A program made the position numbers and the translations under genes. A stretch of DNA of 64,000 nucleotides from Streptomyces griseomycini (GTDB lineage Bacteria; Actinomycetota; Actinomycetes; Streptomycetales; Streptomycetaceae), in contig NZ_JACHJI010000004.1 in the NCBI RefSeq assembly GCF_014203535.1, positions 496,001 through 560,000 on the forward strand. Direction: 5' to 3'. Within the stretch, counting starts at the first letter, position 1; each line of letters starts with the position of its first letter. The notes beneath the pieces were generated by a model. The model was not told the DNA's origin and made no database searches. It saw nothing but the letters and a program-made list of their open reading frames with translations. Positions 26,594 to 35,621 of this stretch are shown here, piece after piece.

Positions 26594-28120
26594 ATGAGCC
26601 AGCAGGGGGGAAGGCCCGCCGGTCACGAGGACGACTGGTGGGAGGAGTTGTACGGCGACGCCGCCGTCGGTGACACGGGCGCCGCGACCGCGCCCGATTC
26701 CCTGGACGACCGCTTCGCCTCGGCGTCCGGAGCGCTGCACGAGGACCCGCCCCCGGCGGACCCGCTCCCGCCGGGACCGCCTCCGGCCGACACGCTCCCG
26801 CCGGTCCCGCCCCCGAGGGACGCCGCGCCGCCGGTCCCGCCCTCGCCGGACGCGTCCCCGCCGGGCGTGTCCCCCGTCCCCAGGGTCCCGGCGCCCCGGC
26901 CGTTCCCCGACGGGACGGCGGCGGCCCCTCCGCGCCGGCCGGCCTTACCCCCGCAGCGCGCCCCGTGGGAACCACCGTCCGCCGTCCCGGAGGGCCCCGT
27001 GACCTTCGCGACGGACGCCGGCCGGCCGGACGGGGCCGCGCCGGACGGCGCCCCGGCCGCACCCCCGCCCCCGCGGGAACCCCCGCCGGCCGTTCCCGCC
27101 CCCACCACCGCCGACCCCCGCGCCCCGCGCTTCGAACCGCCCCCGGACCCGCCCCCCTCCCGCGCGCACGTCGGCTCCCGGCCGCCCACCTACGACGCCG
27201 AACCCACCGCCCTCCCGGCGGCCGACCCCGACGAGCTGGACGGCCTGGTCCCGGACACCGTGCTGGACGGCGCCCGCTACGGGGCCTGCACCCTGCGGGC
27301 CGCCTCCGTGCGCGGGGACTCCGCGCGGTACCGGGGGGAACCGCGCCGCGACGCCCTGCTGGCGGCGCGGTTCGGGACGGGGGAGCGGGCGCTGGTCCTC
27401 GTGGCGGTCGCGACCGGGAGCCGGGCCGCGCCCGGGGCGCACCGCGCCGCGGCCGAGGCCTGCCGGTGGATCGGCCGGGCGGTGGGCCGCAGCCACGCCC
27501 GCCTCGTCGAGGACATCAGGGCCGCCCGGCGCGGCGACCTCAAGTCCGGTCTGCACCGCCTCACCGACCGCAGCCTCGGCAGGCTCCGCGCCGGCGCGGC
27601 CGAGCAGGGCCTCGAACCCGACGCCTACGCGGCCACCCTGCGCTGCCTCCTGCTGCCCGCCGACCCCGACTGCCGCACCCGCGTCTTCTTCGGGGTCGGC
27701 CCCGGCGGGCTGTTCCGGCTGCGGGACGGCGCGTGGCAGGACATCGAACCGCAGGCCGCCGAGGTCAAGGGGGAGCCCGTCGTCGGTTTCGGCTCGCCGC
27801 CCTCCGAGACCCCCGAGGGCGACCGCCTCACCATGGACCTGGGCATCCCCACGCCCCCGAGCCCGTACGAGCCGGCCCCCGAACCGCCCCGCGAACCCTT
27901 CCGCTTCCGCACCTCCGTAGCCCGCCCGGGTGACGTCCTGCTGATGTGCGGCGCCGGGTTCGCCGACCCGCTGCGCGGCGAACCCGGACTCCGCGCCCAC
28001 CTGGCCGACCGGTGGTCGGATCCCGAACCCCCGGGCCTGGCCGCGTACCTGGCGGACACCCAGGTCCGGGTGAAGGGGTACGCCGACGACCGTACGGCCG
28101 TCGGCGTCTGGGAGGCGTGA
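26594..28120 (+). CDS. Proline-rich PP2C-like protein with a TTA codon
   Basis: 508 residues. The first 225 are acidic at the start (DDWWEELYG) and then a long Pro/Ala/Asp-rich linker. Residues 235-508 have the layout of actinobacterial PP2C phosphatases (ASVRGDSARYRGEPRRDALL, then LVLVAVATG and GDVLLMCGAGFADPLRGEP). In active PP2Cs the equivalents of VATG and CGAG usually carry aspartates for metal (ADG and SDG); both are lost here, so it may be a pseudophosphatase that binds partners. Leu118 is encoded by TTA (26945-26947), the rare codon read by bldA tRNA, which would delay its synthesis to development. I saw no other TTA in a called gene. Confidence 0.8.
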   Translation: MSQQGGRPAGHEDDWWEELYGDAAVGDTGAATAPDSLDDRFASASGALHEDPPPADPLPPGPPPADTLPPVPPPRDAAPPVPPSPDASPPGVSPVPRVPAPRPFPDGTAAAPPRRPALPPQRAPWEPPSAVPEGPVTFATDAGRPDGAAPDGAPAAPPPPREPPPAVPAPTTADPRAPRFEPPPDPPPSRAHVGSRPPTYDAEPTALPAADPDELDGLVPDTVLDGARYGACTLRAASVRGDSARYRGEPRRDALLAARFGTGERALVLVAVATGSRAAPGAHRAAAEACRWIGRAVGRSHARLVEDIRAARRGDLKSGLHRLTDRSLGRLRAGAAEQGLEPDAYAATLRCLLLPADPDCRTRVFFGVGPGGLFRLRDGAWQDIEPQAAEVKGEPVVGFGSPPSETPEGDRLTMDLGIPTPPSPYEPAPEPPREPFRFRTSVARPGDVLLMCGAGFADPLRGEPGLRAHLADRWSDPEPPGLAAYLADTQVRVKGYADDRTAVGVWEA

Positions 28121-28186
28121 GCGCGTCCGGTGTGAATTCATGGAATCCGTCAGGCATCTCCGGCACCCGAGGGGCAGACGGAAACC

Positions 28187-29932
28187 ATGGCCAAACAGAA
28201 CATCGCGGAGCAGTTCGTCGACATCCTCGTCCGCGCGGGAGTCAAACGCCTGTACGGCGTGGTCGGGGACAGCCTCAACCCCGTCGTGGACGCCGTGCGC
28301 CGCAACTCCGCCATCGACTGGATCCACGTCCGGCACGAGGAGACCGCCGCCTTCGCGGCCGGTGCCGAGGCCCAGGTCACCGGTCGGCTGGCCGCCTGCG
28401 CCGGCTCCTGCGGCCCCGGCAACCTCCACCTCATCAACGGCCTCTACGACGCCCACCGCTCCATGGCCCCGGTCCTCGCCCTCGCCTCCCACATCCCGTC
28501 CAGCGAGATCGGTCTCGGCTACTTCCAGGAGACCCACCCCGACCAGCTGTTCCGGGAGTGCAGCCACTACTGCGAGCTGATCTCCAGCCCCCGGCAGATG
28601 CCCCGGCTGCTGGACACCGCCATCCAGCACGCGGTCGGCCGCTCCGGCGTCAGCGTCGTCTCCCTGCCCGGTGACCTCGCCGACGAGCCCGCCCCGGACC
28701 AGGCCCCCGAGACCGCCCTGGTCACCTCCCGGCCCACGGTCCGCCCCGGCGACGAGGAGATCGACCGCCTCGTCGACATGATCGACCGGGCCGAGAAGGT
28801 CACCCTGTTCTGCGGTGCCGGCACCAAGGGCGCGCACACCGAGGTCATGGAGTTCGCCGGGAAGATCAAGTCCCCGGTCGGGCACGCCCTGCGCGGCAAG
28901 GAGTGGATCCAGTACGACAATCCCTACGACGTCGGCATGAGCGGACTGCTCGGCTACGGCGCGGCCTACGAGGCCACCCACGAGTGCGACCTGCTGATCC
29001 TGCTCGGCACCGACTTCCCGTACAACGCCTTCCTCCCCGGCGACGACGTGAAGATCGTCCAGGTCGACGTGCGGCCCGAGATCCTCGGCCGGCGCTCCAA
29101 GCTGGACCTCGCGGTGTGGGGCGACGTGAAGGAGACGCTGCGCTGTCTGACGCCCCGGGTCCGCACCAAGGACAACCGGAAGTTCCTCGACCGAATGCTG
29201 AAGAAGCACGCGGACGCGCTGGAGGGGGTGGTGAAGGCGTACACCCGGAAGGTGGAGAAGCACGTGCCGATCCACCCCGAGTACGTGGCGTCCGTGCTGG
29301 ACGACATGGCGGACGACGACGCCGTCTTCACCGTCGACACGGGCATGTGCAACGTCTGGGCGGCCCGCTACATCTCGCCCAACGGCCGCCGCAGGATCAT
29401 CGGTTCCTTCTCCCACGGCTCGATGGCCAACGCGCTGCCGATGGCGATCGGGGCACAGTTCACCGACCGGGGCCGGCAGGTCGTGTCGATGTCCGGCGAC
29501 GGCGGATTCACCATGCTGATGGGGGACTTCCTCACCCTCGTCCAGTACGACCTGCCGGTGAAGGTGATCCTGTTCAACAACTCCTCGCTGAGCATGGTGG
29601 AGCTGGAGATGCTGGTCGCGGGCCTGCCCTCGCACGGCACCGCGATGAAGAACCCCGACTTCGCCGCCGTGGCCCGCGCCTGCGGCGCCTACGGGGCGCG
29701 GGTGGAGAAGCCGAAGGACCTCGCGGGGGCACTGAAGGCCGCGTTCAAGCACAAGGGTCCGGCCCTCGTCGACGTCGTCACCGATCCCAACGCGCTGTCC
29801 ATCCCGCCGAAGATCAGCAAGGAGATGGTGACCGGCTTCGCCCTGTCCGCCTCCAAGATCGTGCTGGACGGAGGGGTCGGCCGGATGGTGCAGATGGCCC
29901 GGTCGAACCTGCGCAACGTGCCCCGGCCGTAG
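28187..29932 (+). CDS. poxB: Thiamine-diphosphate-dependent pyruvate oxidase/dehydrogenase
   Basis: 581 residues, close to the 572 of E. coli PoxB. The N-terminal domain has the catalytic glutamate in HVRHEETAAFAAGAEAQ. The central FAD-type domain follows (VTLFCGAGTKGAH, LLILLGTDFPYNAF). The cofactor domain carries MSGDGGFTMLMGDFLTLVQY and, 25 or so residues on, ILFNNSS, the GDG-to-NN thiamine diphosphate motif. It converts pyruvate to acetate and CO2, passing electrons to quinone at the membrane, or acts as a related oxidase. The C-terminal membrane-activation helix is not obvious. It stands alone, convergent with the membrane HTH gene. Confidence 0.9.
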   Translation: MAKQNIAEQFVDILVRAGVKRLYGVVGDSLNPVVDAVRRNSAIDWIHVRHEETAAFAAGAEAQVTGRLAACAGSCGPGNLHLINGLYDAHRSMAPVLALASHIPSSEIGLGYFQETHPDQLFRECSHYCELISSPRQMPRLLDTAIQHAVGRSGVSVVSLPGDLADEPAPDQAPETALVTSRPTVRPGDEEIDRLVDMIDRAEKVTLFCGAGTKGAHTEVMEFAGKIKSPVGHALRGKEWIQYDNPYDVGMSGLLGYGAAYEATHECDLLILLGTDFPYNAFLPGDDVKIVQVDVRPEILGRRSKLDLAVWGDVKETLRCLTPRVRTKDNRKFLDRMLKKHADALEGVVKAYTRKVEKHVPIHPEYVASVLDDMADDDAVFTVDTGMCNVWAARYISPNGRRRIIGSFSHGSMANALPMAIGAQFTDRGRQVVSMSGDGGFTMLMGDFLTLVQYDLPVKVILFNNSSLSMVELEMLVAGLPSHGTAMKNPDFAAVARACGAYGARVEKPKDLAGALKAAFKHKGPALVDVVTDPNALSIPPKISKEMVTGFALSASKIVLDGGVGRMVQMARSNLRNVPRP

Positions 29933-29940
29933 CGGCGCGG

Positions 29941-31725
29941 TCACGCCGCGCGGGGTGCCCAGCGCCGGGTGGAGGTGTCGTACGCGTAGCGGGGCAGACC
30001 CCCGGTGCCGCTGGTGCGGAACGGGCGGCCGTGGTCGTCGACGCGGACGGTGCCGGTGCGGCCCCGGGAGGACCAGTCCAGCTCCAGGTGCCAGCGGCAG
30101 TCGCAGCTGCCGGTCCGGGCGGTGACCAGCAGCACCTCCGGGTCGGTCGCCGACACCCGGTAGGGCAGGCGCACCGCCGGGACCGGCGTCCCGGCGTCGT
30201 TCCCGGCGACCGCGCGGGCGAGCGGCCGGTCCTTGTCCAGGTCCACGGCGAAGTGCCGCGGGGTGAGCGCGCCGCCGCAGCCCTGGTCCATGGCGTACGC
30301 GTTCCCCGGGGCGGGGGCACCGCGGCCGACCACGCGGACGCGCAGCGCCGTGAGGACGACGGCCGTGTCGGACGTCCCCTGCACCGACAGCGCGACGGTC
30401 GTCTCGCCCCCGTGCACGGCCGACTGCGTCGCCGCCCAGGTCCCGGCGTCCTGCGGGGCGGGCGGCGGGGGGACCTGCTCCGGAGGCCTGGCGATGACGT
30501 AGTCATGACCGCAGCCGTGCTCCCACACCTGGGAGTCGGCCGTCCAGGTGAGGGGAGGCCCGGCGGGGGCGGAGTCCGCCGGGGCGGCCGGGCCGGCGGC
30601 CGGGGCGGAGGGCCTGCGCGGCGCACCGGTGACGGCGGGGCCCTCGTCCGGCGCCGCGGAGGCGGAGGCGGACGGGGCGGGCGACGGGGCGTGGGGGCGG
30701 GGCGCCGCGGGGTCCGTCGCCGGGGCGGCGCCCGGGGCGGCGGGGGGGGGGTCCCCCGCCGACGGGGAACGCCGGCCGTCGTCGGGCAGGGCGGAGAGGC
30801 TTCCCACGGTGGCGAGCAGCGCGCAGGCGGCCGCCAGCGCGACGGCGACGCGCTCGCGGCGGCGGTACCAGGGCCGGCCGCGCCCGCCGGCGGCCGGGGG
30901 ACCGCTCACGACGTCCTCCTCGACCACCGGGTCGTCCACGCGCCCGGCTTCCCCGGCCCCGCCGCCGACCCCTCCGGCCGCGCCCGCCGGGACACCCGGT
31001 CCGCCCGGGGCCTTCGGTGCGGTGGACTCCCCGTCCGTGCGGCCTGATCCGGTGGCCGTCCGGTTTCCGGCGTCGGGGCGGGGGGCGGGCCTGCCGTCGG
31101 TGCGGGGGGCGGGGGCCGTTCCGCCCGGTGTGCCCGGTGCGGTGGCCGGTCGGTTCTCGGCGTCCGGCGCGGTGGCCGGTCCGTTCGGGGCGTCCGCCGG
31201 CGCGGCCGTCCCGTCCGGACGGTTCGGGCCGACGGCGGTGGCTCCGAGGAGCCGGGCGTCAGCCGGGTGCGGGCCGTCGGGGACCCCGCACCCGGCGACC
31301 GGCTCCTCGACGGTGGCGTGCTCGGCCGCCGGGTCGTGCGCACCGTCCGCCGTTCCGGGCGTTCCACCGCCCGCCCGTCCCCGCGTCGCGGCATCCTGCT
31401 CGCCCGAGCCCGAGCCCGAGCCCGGCCCCGCGTCCTCGTCGCCGGCCCCCACCGCCGGGCGCGGCCGCTGCCGCGCCGCCGCCGCGAGGAGCCAGCGGCG
31501 GTGGAGCTCCAGGCGTTCCCCACCCGACGCACCGCACAGGGCGGCGAAGCGCTCGACGGGCGCGAAGTCGACGGGGACCGCCTCGCCGGCGCAGTAGCGG
31601 TGCAGCGTGGAGGTGTTCATGCTCAGGCGGCGGGCCAACGAACCGTAACTGCGGTCCGTGCGCTCCTTCAGCTCCCGCAGCAGCGCCGCGAACCGCGCCA
31701 CGTCGTCCTGTGCCGACACCGTCAC
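29941..31725 (-). CDS. Membrane-anchored XRE-type regulator with extracellular domain
   Basis: 594 residues from a GTG. Residues 8-75 form an XRE helix-turn-helix (LLRELKERTDRSYGSLARRL, SMNTSTLHRYCAGEAVPVDF). About 200 residues of Gly/Pro/Ala-rich linker lead to one transmembrane helix (VAVALAAACALLATVGSLSAL, about 291-311). A second linker follows, then a 180-residue extracellular domain with cysteines (WEHGCGHDYVI, MDQGCGGALTP, TGSCDCRWHLELDW). The layout is a one-component sensor: a DNA-binding head inside and a cysteine-stabilised beta domain outside. The outer domain resembles none I can name. The long linkers are highly repetitive and may vary between strains. Confidence 0.8.
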   Translation of the reverse strand: MTVSAQDDVARFAALLRELKERTDRSYGSLARRLSMNTSTLHRYCAGEAVPVDFAPVERFAALCGASGGERLELHRRWLLAAAARQRPRPAVGAGDEDAGPGSGSGSGEQDAATRGRAGGGTPGTADGAHDPAAEHATVEEPVAGCGVPDGPHPADARLLGATAVGPNRPDGTAAPADAPNGPATAPDAENRPATAPGTPGGTAPAPRTDGRPAPRPDAGNRTATGSGRTDGESTAPKAPGGPGVPAGAAGGVGGGAGEAGRVDDPVVEEDVVSGPPAAGGRGRPWYRRRERVAVALAAACALLATVGSLSALPDDGRRSPSAGDPPPAAPGAAPATDPAAPRPHAPSPAPSASASAAPDEGPAVTGAPRRPSAPAAGPAAPADSAPAGPPLTWTADSQVWEHGCGHDYVIARPPEQVPPPPAPQDAGTWAATQSAVHGGETTVALSVQGTSDTAVVLTALRVRVVGRGAPAPGNAYAMDQGCGGALTPRHFAVDLDKDRPLARAVAGNDAGTPVPAVRLPYRVSATDPEVLLVTARTGSCDCRWHLELDWSSRGRTGTVRVDDHGRPFRTSGTGGLPRYAYDTSTRRWAPRAA

Positions 31726-31787
31726 CCCGCACTCGTCCGGCCCGATCCGGCCCGGGGACCCTGTCCCGCAGGCGTCCCGGGCATCCC

Positions 31788-31804
31788 AGGCACCTCATGT
31801 ACCT
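31788..31804. promoter_or_regulatory. Possible operator upstream of the membrane XRE gene
   Basis: AGGCACCTCATGTACCT is an imperfect palindrome (AGGnAC-N5-GTnCCT) about 65 bases ahead of the GTG start on the minus strand. The 31726-31994 interval is otherwise without gene signals. Autoregulation by the XRE head is a guess. Confidence 0.25.
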
Positions 31805-31994
31805 GCACGTCAAAGGGGCTGGGACGGTTCCACGCCGGTGAATCCGGCGGCGGCGCTTGCGTCCGCCTCCTGAGACGGCCGATGCTCCCGGTACCGCCCC
31901 GGAGGCCGCCGGACGGACCGTCCCGGCCGCCTCCCGGCGCACCGTTCCGCGTCTCACCACGCATTCCGCTTCGCACTCCTCACGGGGGACACCC

Positions 31995-32612
31995 ATGCCC
32001 AAGCGCACCCGAGCCGCCGCCCTGGCCGCCCTCACCGTCGCAGTCCTCACCGCCGGGACGGCACTGACGGCGCCCGCCGGAGCCGCGCCGAAGGAGGCCG
32101 CGCCCAGGTTCCTCGCGGCGTCCGAACTGCCGCCGCACCCGTCGTCCGGCTGGACCGCGGGCCCGGTCACCGACGGCTTCCCGGCGGAGCTCGCCCACTG
32201 CCTGGGCGAGGGCGTGCCGGCCTACGACTACCGGCACCGGGTCTTCCGCACCGACCTGGACACCGGCGCCGTGCAGACCACCGTCGTCACGGGCTCCGCC
32301 GCCAAGGGCAAGGCGCTGGCCGCCCTGCTGAACGAGGAGATCCGCTCCTGCGCGGACCGGATCGAGCAGTCCGATCCGGAGATCGAGGCCGAGGGCCGGT
32401 CCTACGGTTCGCTGCCGGTCGAGGAGGGCGCGCGGGTGCACGGCCTGCACACCACCACGTCCTGGGGCGCCACGGACGTCCACCTGCTGTCCGTGGGACG
32501 GGACGGCAGGACGGTGACCGTCGTGGGCTGGGGGCAGATGGGCGACTTCGGCGACGCCCCGGTGGCCGCCTTCAAGAAGACGACGACGAAGGCCGTCGAC
32601 AAGCTGTACTGA
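31995..32612 (+). CDS. Secreted protein of unknown function
   Basis: 205 residues with a classical signal peptide (PKRTRAAALAALTVAVLTAG, cleavage near AGA-AP at about 31). The mature part has one clear pair of cysteines (AHCLGEG and RSCADRIE) and a pattern of strands (LHTTTSWGATDVHLLSVGRD, TVTVVGWGQMGDF) reminiscent of extracellular sensor domains such as that of PknH, but too weakly to name. GGGGGAC precedes the ATG. The neighbour upstream is the divergent membrane XRE regulator, which may control it. A 9-bp tandem repeat begins at its stop codon. Confidence 0.75.
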   Translation: MPKRTRAAALAALTVAVLTAGTALTAPAGAAPKEAAPRFLAASELPPHPSSGWTAGPVTDGFPAELAHCLGEGVPAYDYRHRVFRTDLDTGAVQTTVVTGSAAKGKALAALLNEEIRSCADRIEQSDPEIEAEGRSYGSLPVEEGARVHGLHTTTSWGATDVHLLSVGRDGRTVTVVGWGQMGDFGDAPVAAFKKTTTKAVDKLY

Positions 32613-32647
32613 CCACCGCAGCCACCGCAGCCACCGCAGCCACCGCG
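32613..32647. repeat. Four tandem copies of a 9-bp unit
   Basis: CCACCGCAG is repeated four times, the last copy ending CG, starting one base after the stop of the secreted protein gene. It is intergenic. The sequence differs from the 9-bp repeat at 10350 but has the same period and copy number. Confidence 0.85.
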
Positions 32648-32835
32648 GAAGCCGGGGTCGTCCTCTCGCCACGGGGGTCGGGAGGGCGGCCCCGCGCGGT
32701 TGCGTGGCCATCGCACTTCGGCCAACAACCGGTCGTCGACGGTTCGGCACGACTGCCGCGCGGGTGACGGGGCAGGCATTCCCGTGAACGTGTTCGAGCA
32801 GCAGGGAACCGACATCGGCACGCGGGCGGGGGACC

Positions 32836-33333
32836 ATGGAGAGGCGGATACGAGGAGGCGGTTCCGTCACGGTCGGAGCCTCCTCGGTGAGGACCGTGGA
32901 GGCGGCGGCCGACGACACGACGGCCGACGGCGCGGCGGCGCGGGCGCCGGCGGCCCGGTTGATGCGCCGGCTGGGCCGGGCGGACCTGCGGGCGGTGCCC
33001 GAGTCCCGCAGGGCGCTGCGCGAACTGCTCAGACCGTGGGGGAGGCCGGAGCAGTCCGAGATCGCGGAACTGCTCACCAGTGAGCTCGTCACCAACGCGC
33101 TCGTCCACACCGACCGGGAGGCGGTCCTGACGGCCACCGTCGGACCCCGGGGACTGCGGGTCGAGGTGCGGGACTTCGTGGCCCGCGAGCCCCGTCCGTG
33201 CGTGCCGGACGCCGACGACGGCACGCACGGACGGGGCCTGGTGCTGGTCGAGTCGCTCGCCGACGCGTGGGGGGTCAGGGCGCACGGGGTGGGCAAGGCG
33301 GTCTGGTTCGCGCTCGGGGCGGACGCCGCCTGA
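32836..33333 (+). CDS. Anti-sigma-type ATP-binding protein (HATPase, RsbW-like)
   Basis: 165 residues. After about 45 variable residues comes a GHKL ATPase fold: IAELLTSELVTNALVHTDRE (N box, Mg and ATP contact), LRVEVRDFVARE (G1-like) and DGTHGRGLVLVESLADAWGV (glycine-rich lid). Streptomyces encodes many such single-domain proteins, which act as anti-sigma factors or as kinases of anti-sigma antagonists in the cytoplasm. No sigma factor or antagonist gene lies beside it, so the partner is unknown. The start at 32836 follows GCGGGGGACC; a GTG a few codons later could also serve. Confidence 0.85.
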   Translation: MERRIRGGGSVTVGASSVRTVEAAADDTTADGAAARAPAARLMRRLGRADLRAVPESRRALRELLRPWGRPEQSEIAELLTSELVTNALVHTDREAVLTATVGPRGLRVEVRDFVAREPRPCVPDADDGTHGRGLVLVESLADAWGVRAHGVGKAVWFALGADAA

Positions 33334-33351
33334 GGCCCGCCCGGCACACGA

Positions 33352-33393
33352 ACGGGGCGGGGCGCGGCCCGCGCGGATCGCGTCCCGCCCCGT
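33352..33393. terminator. Bidirectional terminator between convergent genes
   Basis: A 10-bp perfect stem (ACGGGGCGGG with CCCGCCCCGT) closes a 22-base loop that itself is GC-palindromic. It sits in the 78-base gap between the anti-sigma-type gene and the convergent DUF2637 gene. Confidence 0.6.
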
Positions 33394-33411
33394 CGTACGC
33401 CTTCCGTGCCG

Positions 33412-34461
33412 TCAGCCGAACTGCTGCTCCAGGTCCTTGAGCTTGCGCTCCAGGGAGTCCAGGCGCGGCAGCGCCTGGGTGTCGTCCTCGGCGGTGAGGT
33501 CGACGGTCACCGCGTCAGAGCCGCCGCGCACCGGCTGCAGGGAGGGACGCGCGCGCACGGGCAGGGCCTCCGTCGCCGGTATGGCAGGCTCCGCGGAGAC
33601 CACGTCGAGGTCGGAGCCGCGCTCCACCGCCGGCGCCTCCAGCCGGCGTCCGCCGCCCCGGCCCGCGAGACCGCGGTGGCCGCGGCTGATCGCCTTCAGC
33701 CGCGCCCGCTCCATCCGTTGCTGGTCGCGCCGGCGCTGCCGGGCCTCGTCCTTGCGGACCTTGTCCTCGCGCACCTCCTCGACCGCCTCGTCGAGGCTGC
33801 GCACGCCCTCCAGCAGCATCAGCGACCAGGCCCGGTAGGTCTCCCGGGGGGCGCGCAGCCAGCGGACGATGCGGATCTGCGGCAGCGGGCGCGGCACCAG
33901 GCCCTGTTCGCGCAGCGCGGCCCGGCGGGTCTGCTTCAGGGCGCGGTCGAACAGCACCGCCGCCGACAGGGACATGCCCGCGAAGAAGTGGGGGGCGCCG
34001 TCGTGGCCGACGCCCCGGGGAGCGTGCACCCAGTTGAACCAGGCCGCGGCGAAGGCGAACGTCCACACGAGTATCCGCGAGCCGAGGGCCGCGTCACCGT
34101 GGCTGGCCTCGCGCACGGCGAGCACCGAGCAGAACATCGCCGCGCCGTCCAGACCGAACGGGACGAGGTACTGCCAGCCGTCGGACAGGCCGAGGTTCTG
34201 TTCGCCGAAGCCGACCAGCCCGTGGAAGGAGAGCGCGGCGGCCACCGCCGCACAGCAGAACAGCAGGAGGTAGGAGACGGTGCCGTAGACGGCCTCCTTG
34301 CGCCTGCGGCGCTCCTCGCTGCGCTCCCACGAGTCGTCCGCGCTCGCGTCCTTGACCGAGGAGCGCTTGCCGCGCGCCAGCACCGCCACCGCCGCCAGCA
34401 TGCCCAGGAGCAGCACGGCGCCCGGAAGCAGCCAGTTCAGCGATATGTCGGTCAGTCTCAT
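33412..34461 (-). CDS. DUF2637 membrane protein with C-terminal coiled coil
   Basis: 349 residues. A first membrane helix (residues about 9-28) is followed by a charged loop (SWERSEERRRRKEAV). Three more helices make the DUF2637 core (TVSYLLLFCCAAVAAALSFH, YLVPFGLDGAAMFCSVLAV, RILVWTFAFAAAWFNWVHA). The cytoplasmic tail is charged (EEVREDKVRKDEARQRRRDQ) and ends with a heptad-like RLDSLERKLKDLEQQFG. DUF2637 proteins include Spd proteins of conjugative plasmids, but chromosomal copies are common. No transfer, replication or integration genes are nearby, so plasmid origin is not supported. Function unknown. Confidence 0.85.
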   Translation of the reverse strand: MRLTDISLNWLLPGAVLLLGMLAAVAVLARGKRSSVKDASADDSWERSEERRRRKEAVYGTVSYLLLFCCAAVAAALSFHGLVGFGEQNLGLSDGWQYLVPFGLDGAAMFCSVLAVREASHGDAALGSRILVWTFAFAAAWFNWVHAPRGVGHDGAPHFFAGMSLSAAVLFDRALKQTRRAALREQGLVPRPLPQIRIVRWLRAPRETYRAWSLMLLEGVRSLDEAVEEVREDKVRKDEARQRRRDQQRMERARLKAISRGHRGLAGRGGGRRLEAPAVERGSDLDVVSAEPAIPATEALPVRARPSLQPVRGGSDAVTVDLTAEDDTQALPRLDSLERKLKDLEQQFG

Positions 34462-34646
34462 CTAGGGGTCCCTCGCATTGGGATGGGGCGTAACGCCCGT
34501 CATAGTGGCCCAATCCCACCGGCTCTCAGGGGGATTCGGGGCAAGAGACCGCCAAGGAAGTGTGAGGGTATGCCCAGGGCGGCGTTCCGCTCGAACTGCC
34601 GCTTGAATGAAGGGAATCGAGTTCGAATAAATCGACCGGCGCGGGG

Positions 34647-35492
34647 TCAGCCGGCCTGGGCGACCAGCCGGCCGGACCGCTCCGCGGCGCACGTGCGCGG
34701 GCAGGTGGCGCAGACGTCGTCGGGGCGCAGGGTGTAGAACATGCAGCAGCTGACCCGGTCCCGGGTGCGCACCGGCTCCCCGCCGGGCCCGGTCAGCCGG
34801 CGGAAGGCCGCCGCGCCGACGTACGGCCTGGTCGCGCCCGGCAGCAGCAGCTCCAGCTCGCGCATGGCCCGCTCCTCCTCGCCGAGCAGCTGGGCGGCGT
34901 ACCACAGGCTCTCGACGATCTCGTCGGTCGCCATGCCCCACAGGGCCCGGCCGCGCCGCCGCATGCGCGGGCCGAAGCCGGCCAGGACGGGTTCGAGGTG
35001 GCCGGCGACCGCGGACCGCACCTCCGCCCGCAGCGCCTCCTCGTCGGGCACCACCCGGGCGCCGGGCAGCGCGGCCGCGGGGTCGCCGGGCAGGCAGGCG
35101 AAGCCGTCCGGGCGTACGGCCATCCGGCCCACGGCGAGACCGGGAGCGGCACGGTCGAACGAGACGTGCGTCACGGGGTAGCGGGGCACGCGGCGGTGCA
35201 GGAACCACGGCACGGTGATCAGCAGGCAGGCGGGCCAGGCGTACCGGTGCAGGCCGAAGCTCGCGATCACGTCCGGGCGGGCCCGCTGTCCGTAGTCCCG
35301 CAGCACCTGGGTGTCGTCCCAGGTCAGGAACGCCTCCAGGCCGGCCCCGCCCTCGGCGAGCGCGGACGCGGCGACCCAGCCGCCGCCCCGGGGGAGCTCC
35401 TCGTCGGCGCCGATCTCGGTGACGGCCAGTGCGGGGAAGACCTCCGCCAGGCGGGCGTACGCGTCCGCGACGGCCGAACCGGGCACAGGCAT
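34647..35492 (-). CDS. FhuF-like [2Fe-2S] siderophore reductase
   Basis: 281 residues. The C-terminus carries CCMFYTLRPDDVCATC, the CC-X10-C-X2-C motif that binds the unusual [2Fe-2S] cluster of FhuF ferric-siderophore reductases. The rest matches the family only loosely (YAWPACLLITVPWFLHRRVP, FACLPGDPAAALPGARVVPD). The ATG at 35492 has GAAGGGGAAG just ahead; an in-frame GTG at 35558 would lie inside the iron box. That box, 55-72 bases upstream, indicates repression by a DmdR1/IdeR-type regulator when iron is plentiful. The enzyme would release iron from siderophores in the cytoplasm. No siderophore transport genes are adjacent. Confidence 0.85.
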   Translation of the reverse strand: MPVPGSAVADAYARLAEVFPALAVTEIGADEELPRGGGWVAASALAEGGAGLEAFLTWDDTQVLRDYGQRARPDVIASFGLHRYAWPACLLITVPWFLHRRVPRYPVTHVSFDRAAPGLAVGRMAVRPDGFACLPGDPAAALPGARVVPDEEALRAEVRSAVAGHLEPVLAGFGPRMRRRGRALWGMATDEIVESLWYAAQLLGEEERAMRELELLLPGATRPYVGAAAFRRLTGPGGEPVRTRDRVSCCMFYTLRPDDVCATCPRTCAAERSGRLVAQAG

Positions 35493-35546
35493 GCGCTTCC
35501 CCTTCACGACGGGTGGGGCCACGTCTCGGAGAGCCGGGCCGATAAA

Positions 35547-35564
35547 GGTAAGGCTCACCTTACC
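35547..35564 (-). promoter_or_regulatory. Iron box (DmdR/IdeR operator)
   Basis: GGTAAGGCTCACCTTACC has perfect seven-base arms and matches the consensus for iron-dependent DtxR-family repressors in Streptomyces (TTAGGTTAGGCTCACCTAA). It sits in the promoter region of the FhuF-like gene. Confidence 0.85.
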
Positions 35565-35621
35565 GAAGATTGCCGATATGGGAACTGACGGCCGGTGCGC
35601 TTATGGTGCTTGACGGACGAG

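Noticed and set aside
33412..34461. DUF2637/Spd protein as a sign of an integrated conjugative element
   Set aside because: No integrase, replication protein, TraB-like translocase, tRNA target or flanking direct repeats were seen; chromosomal copies of this family are common.
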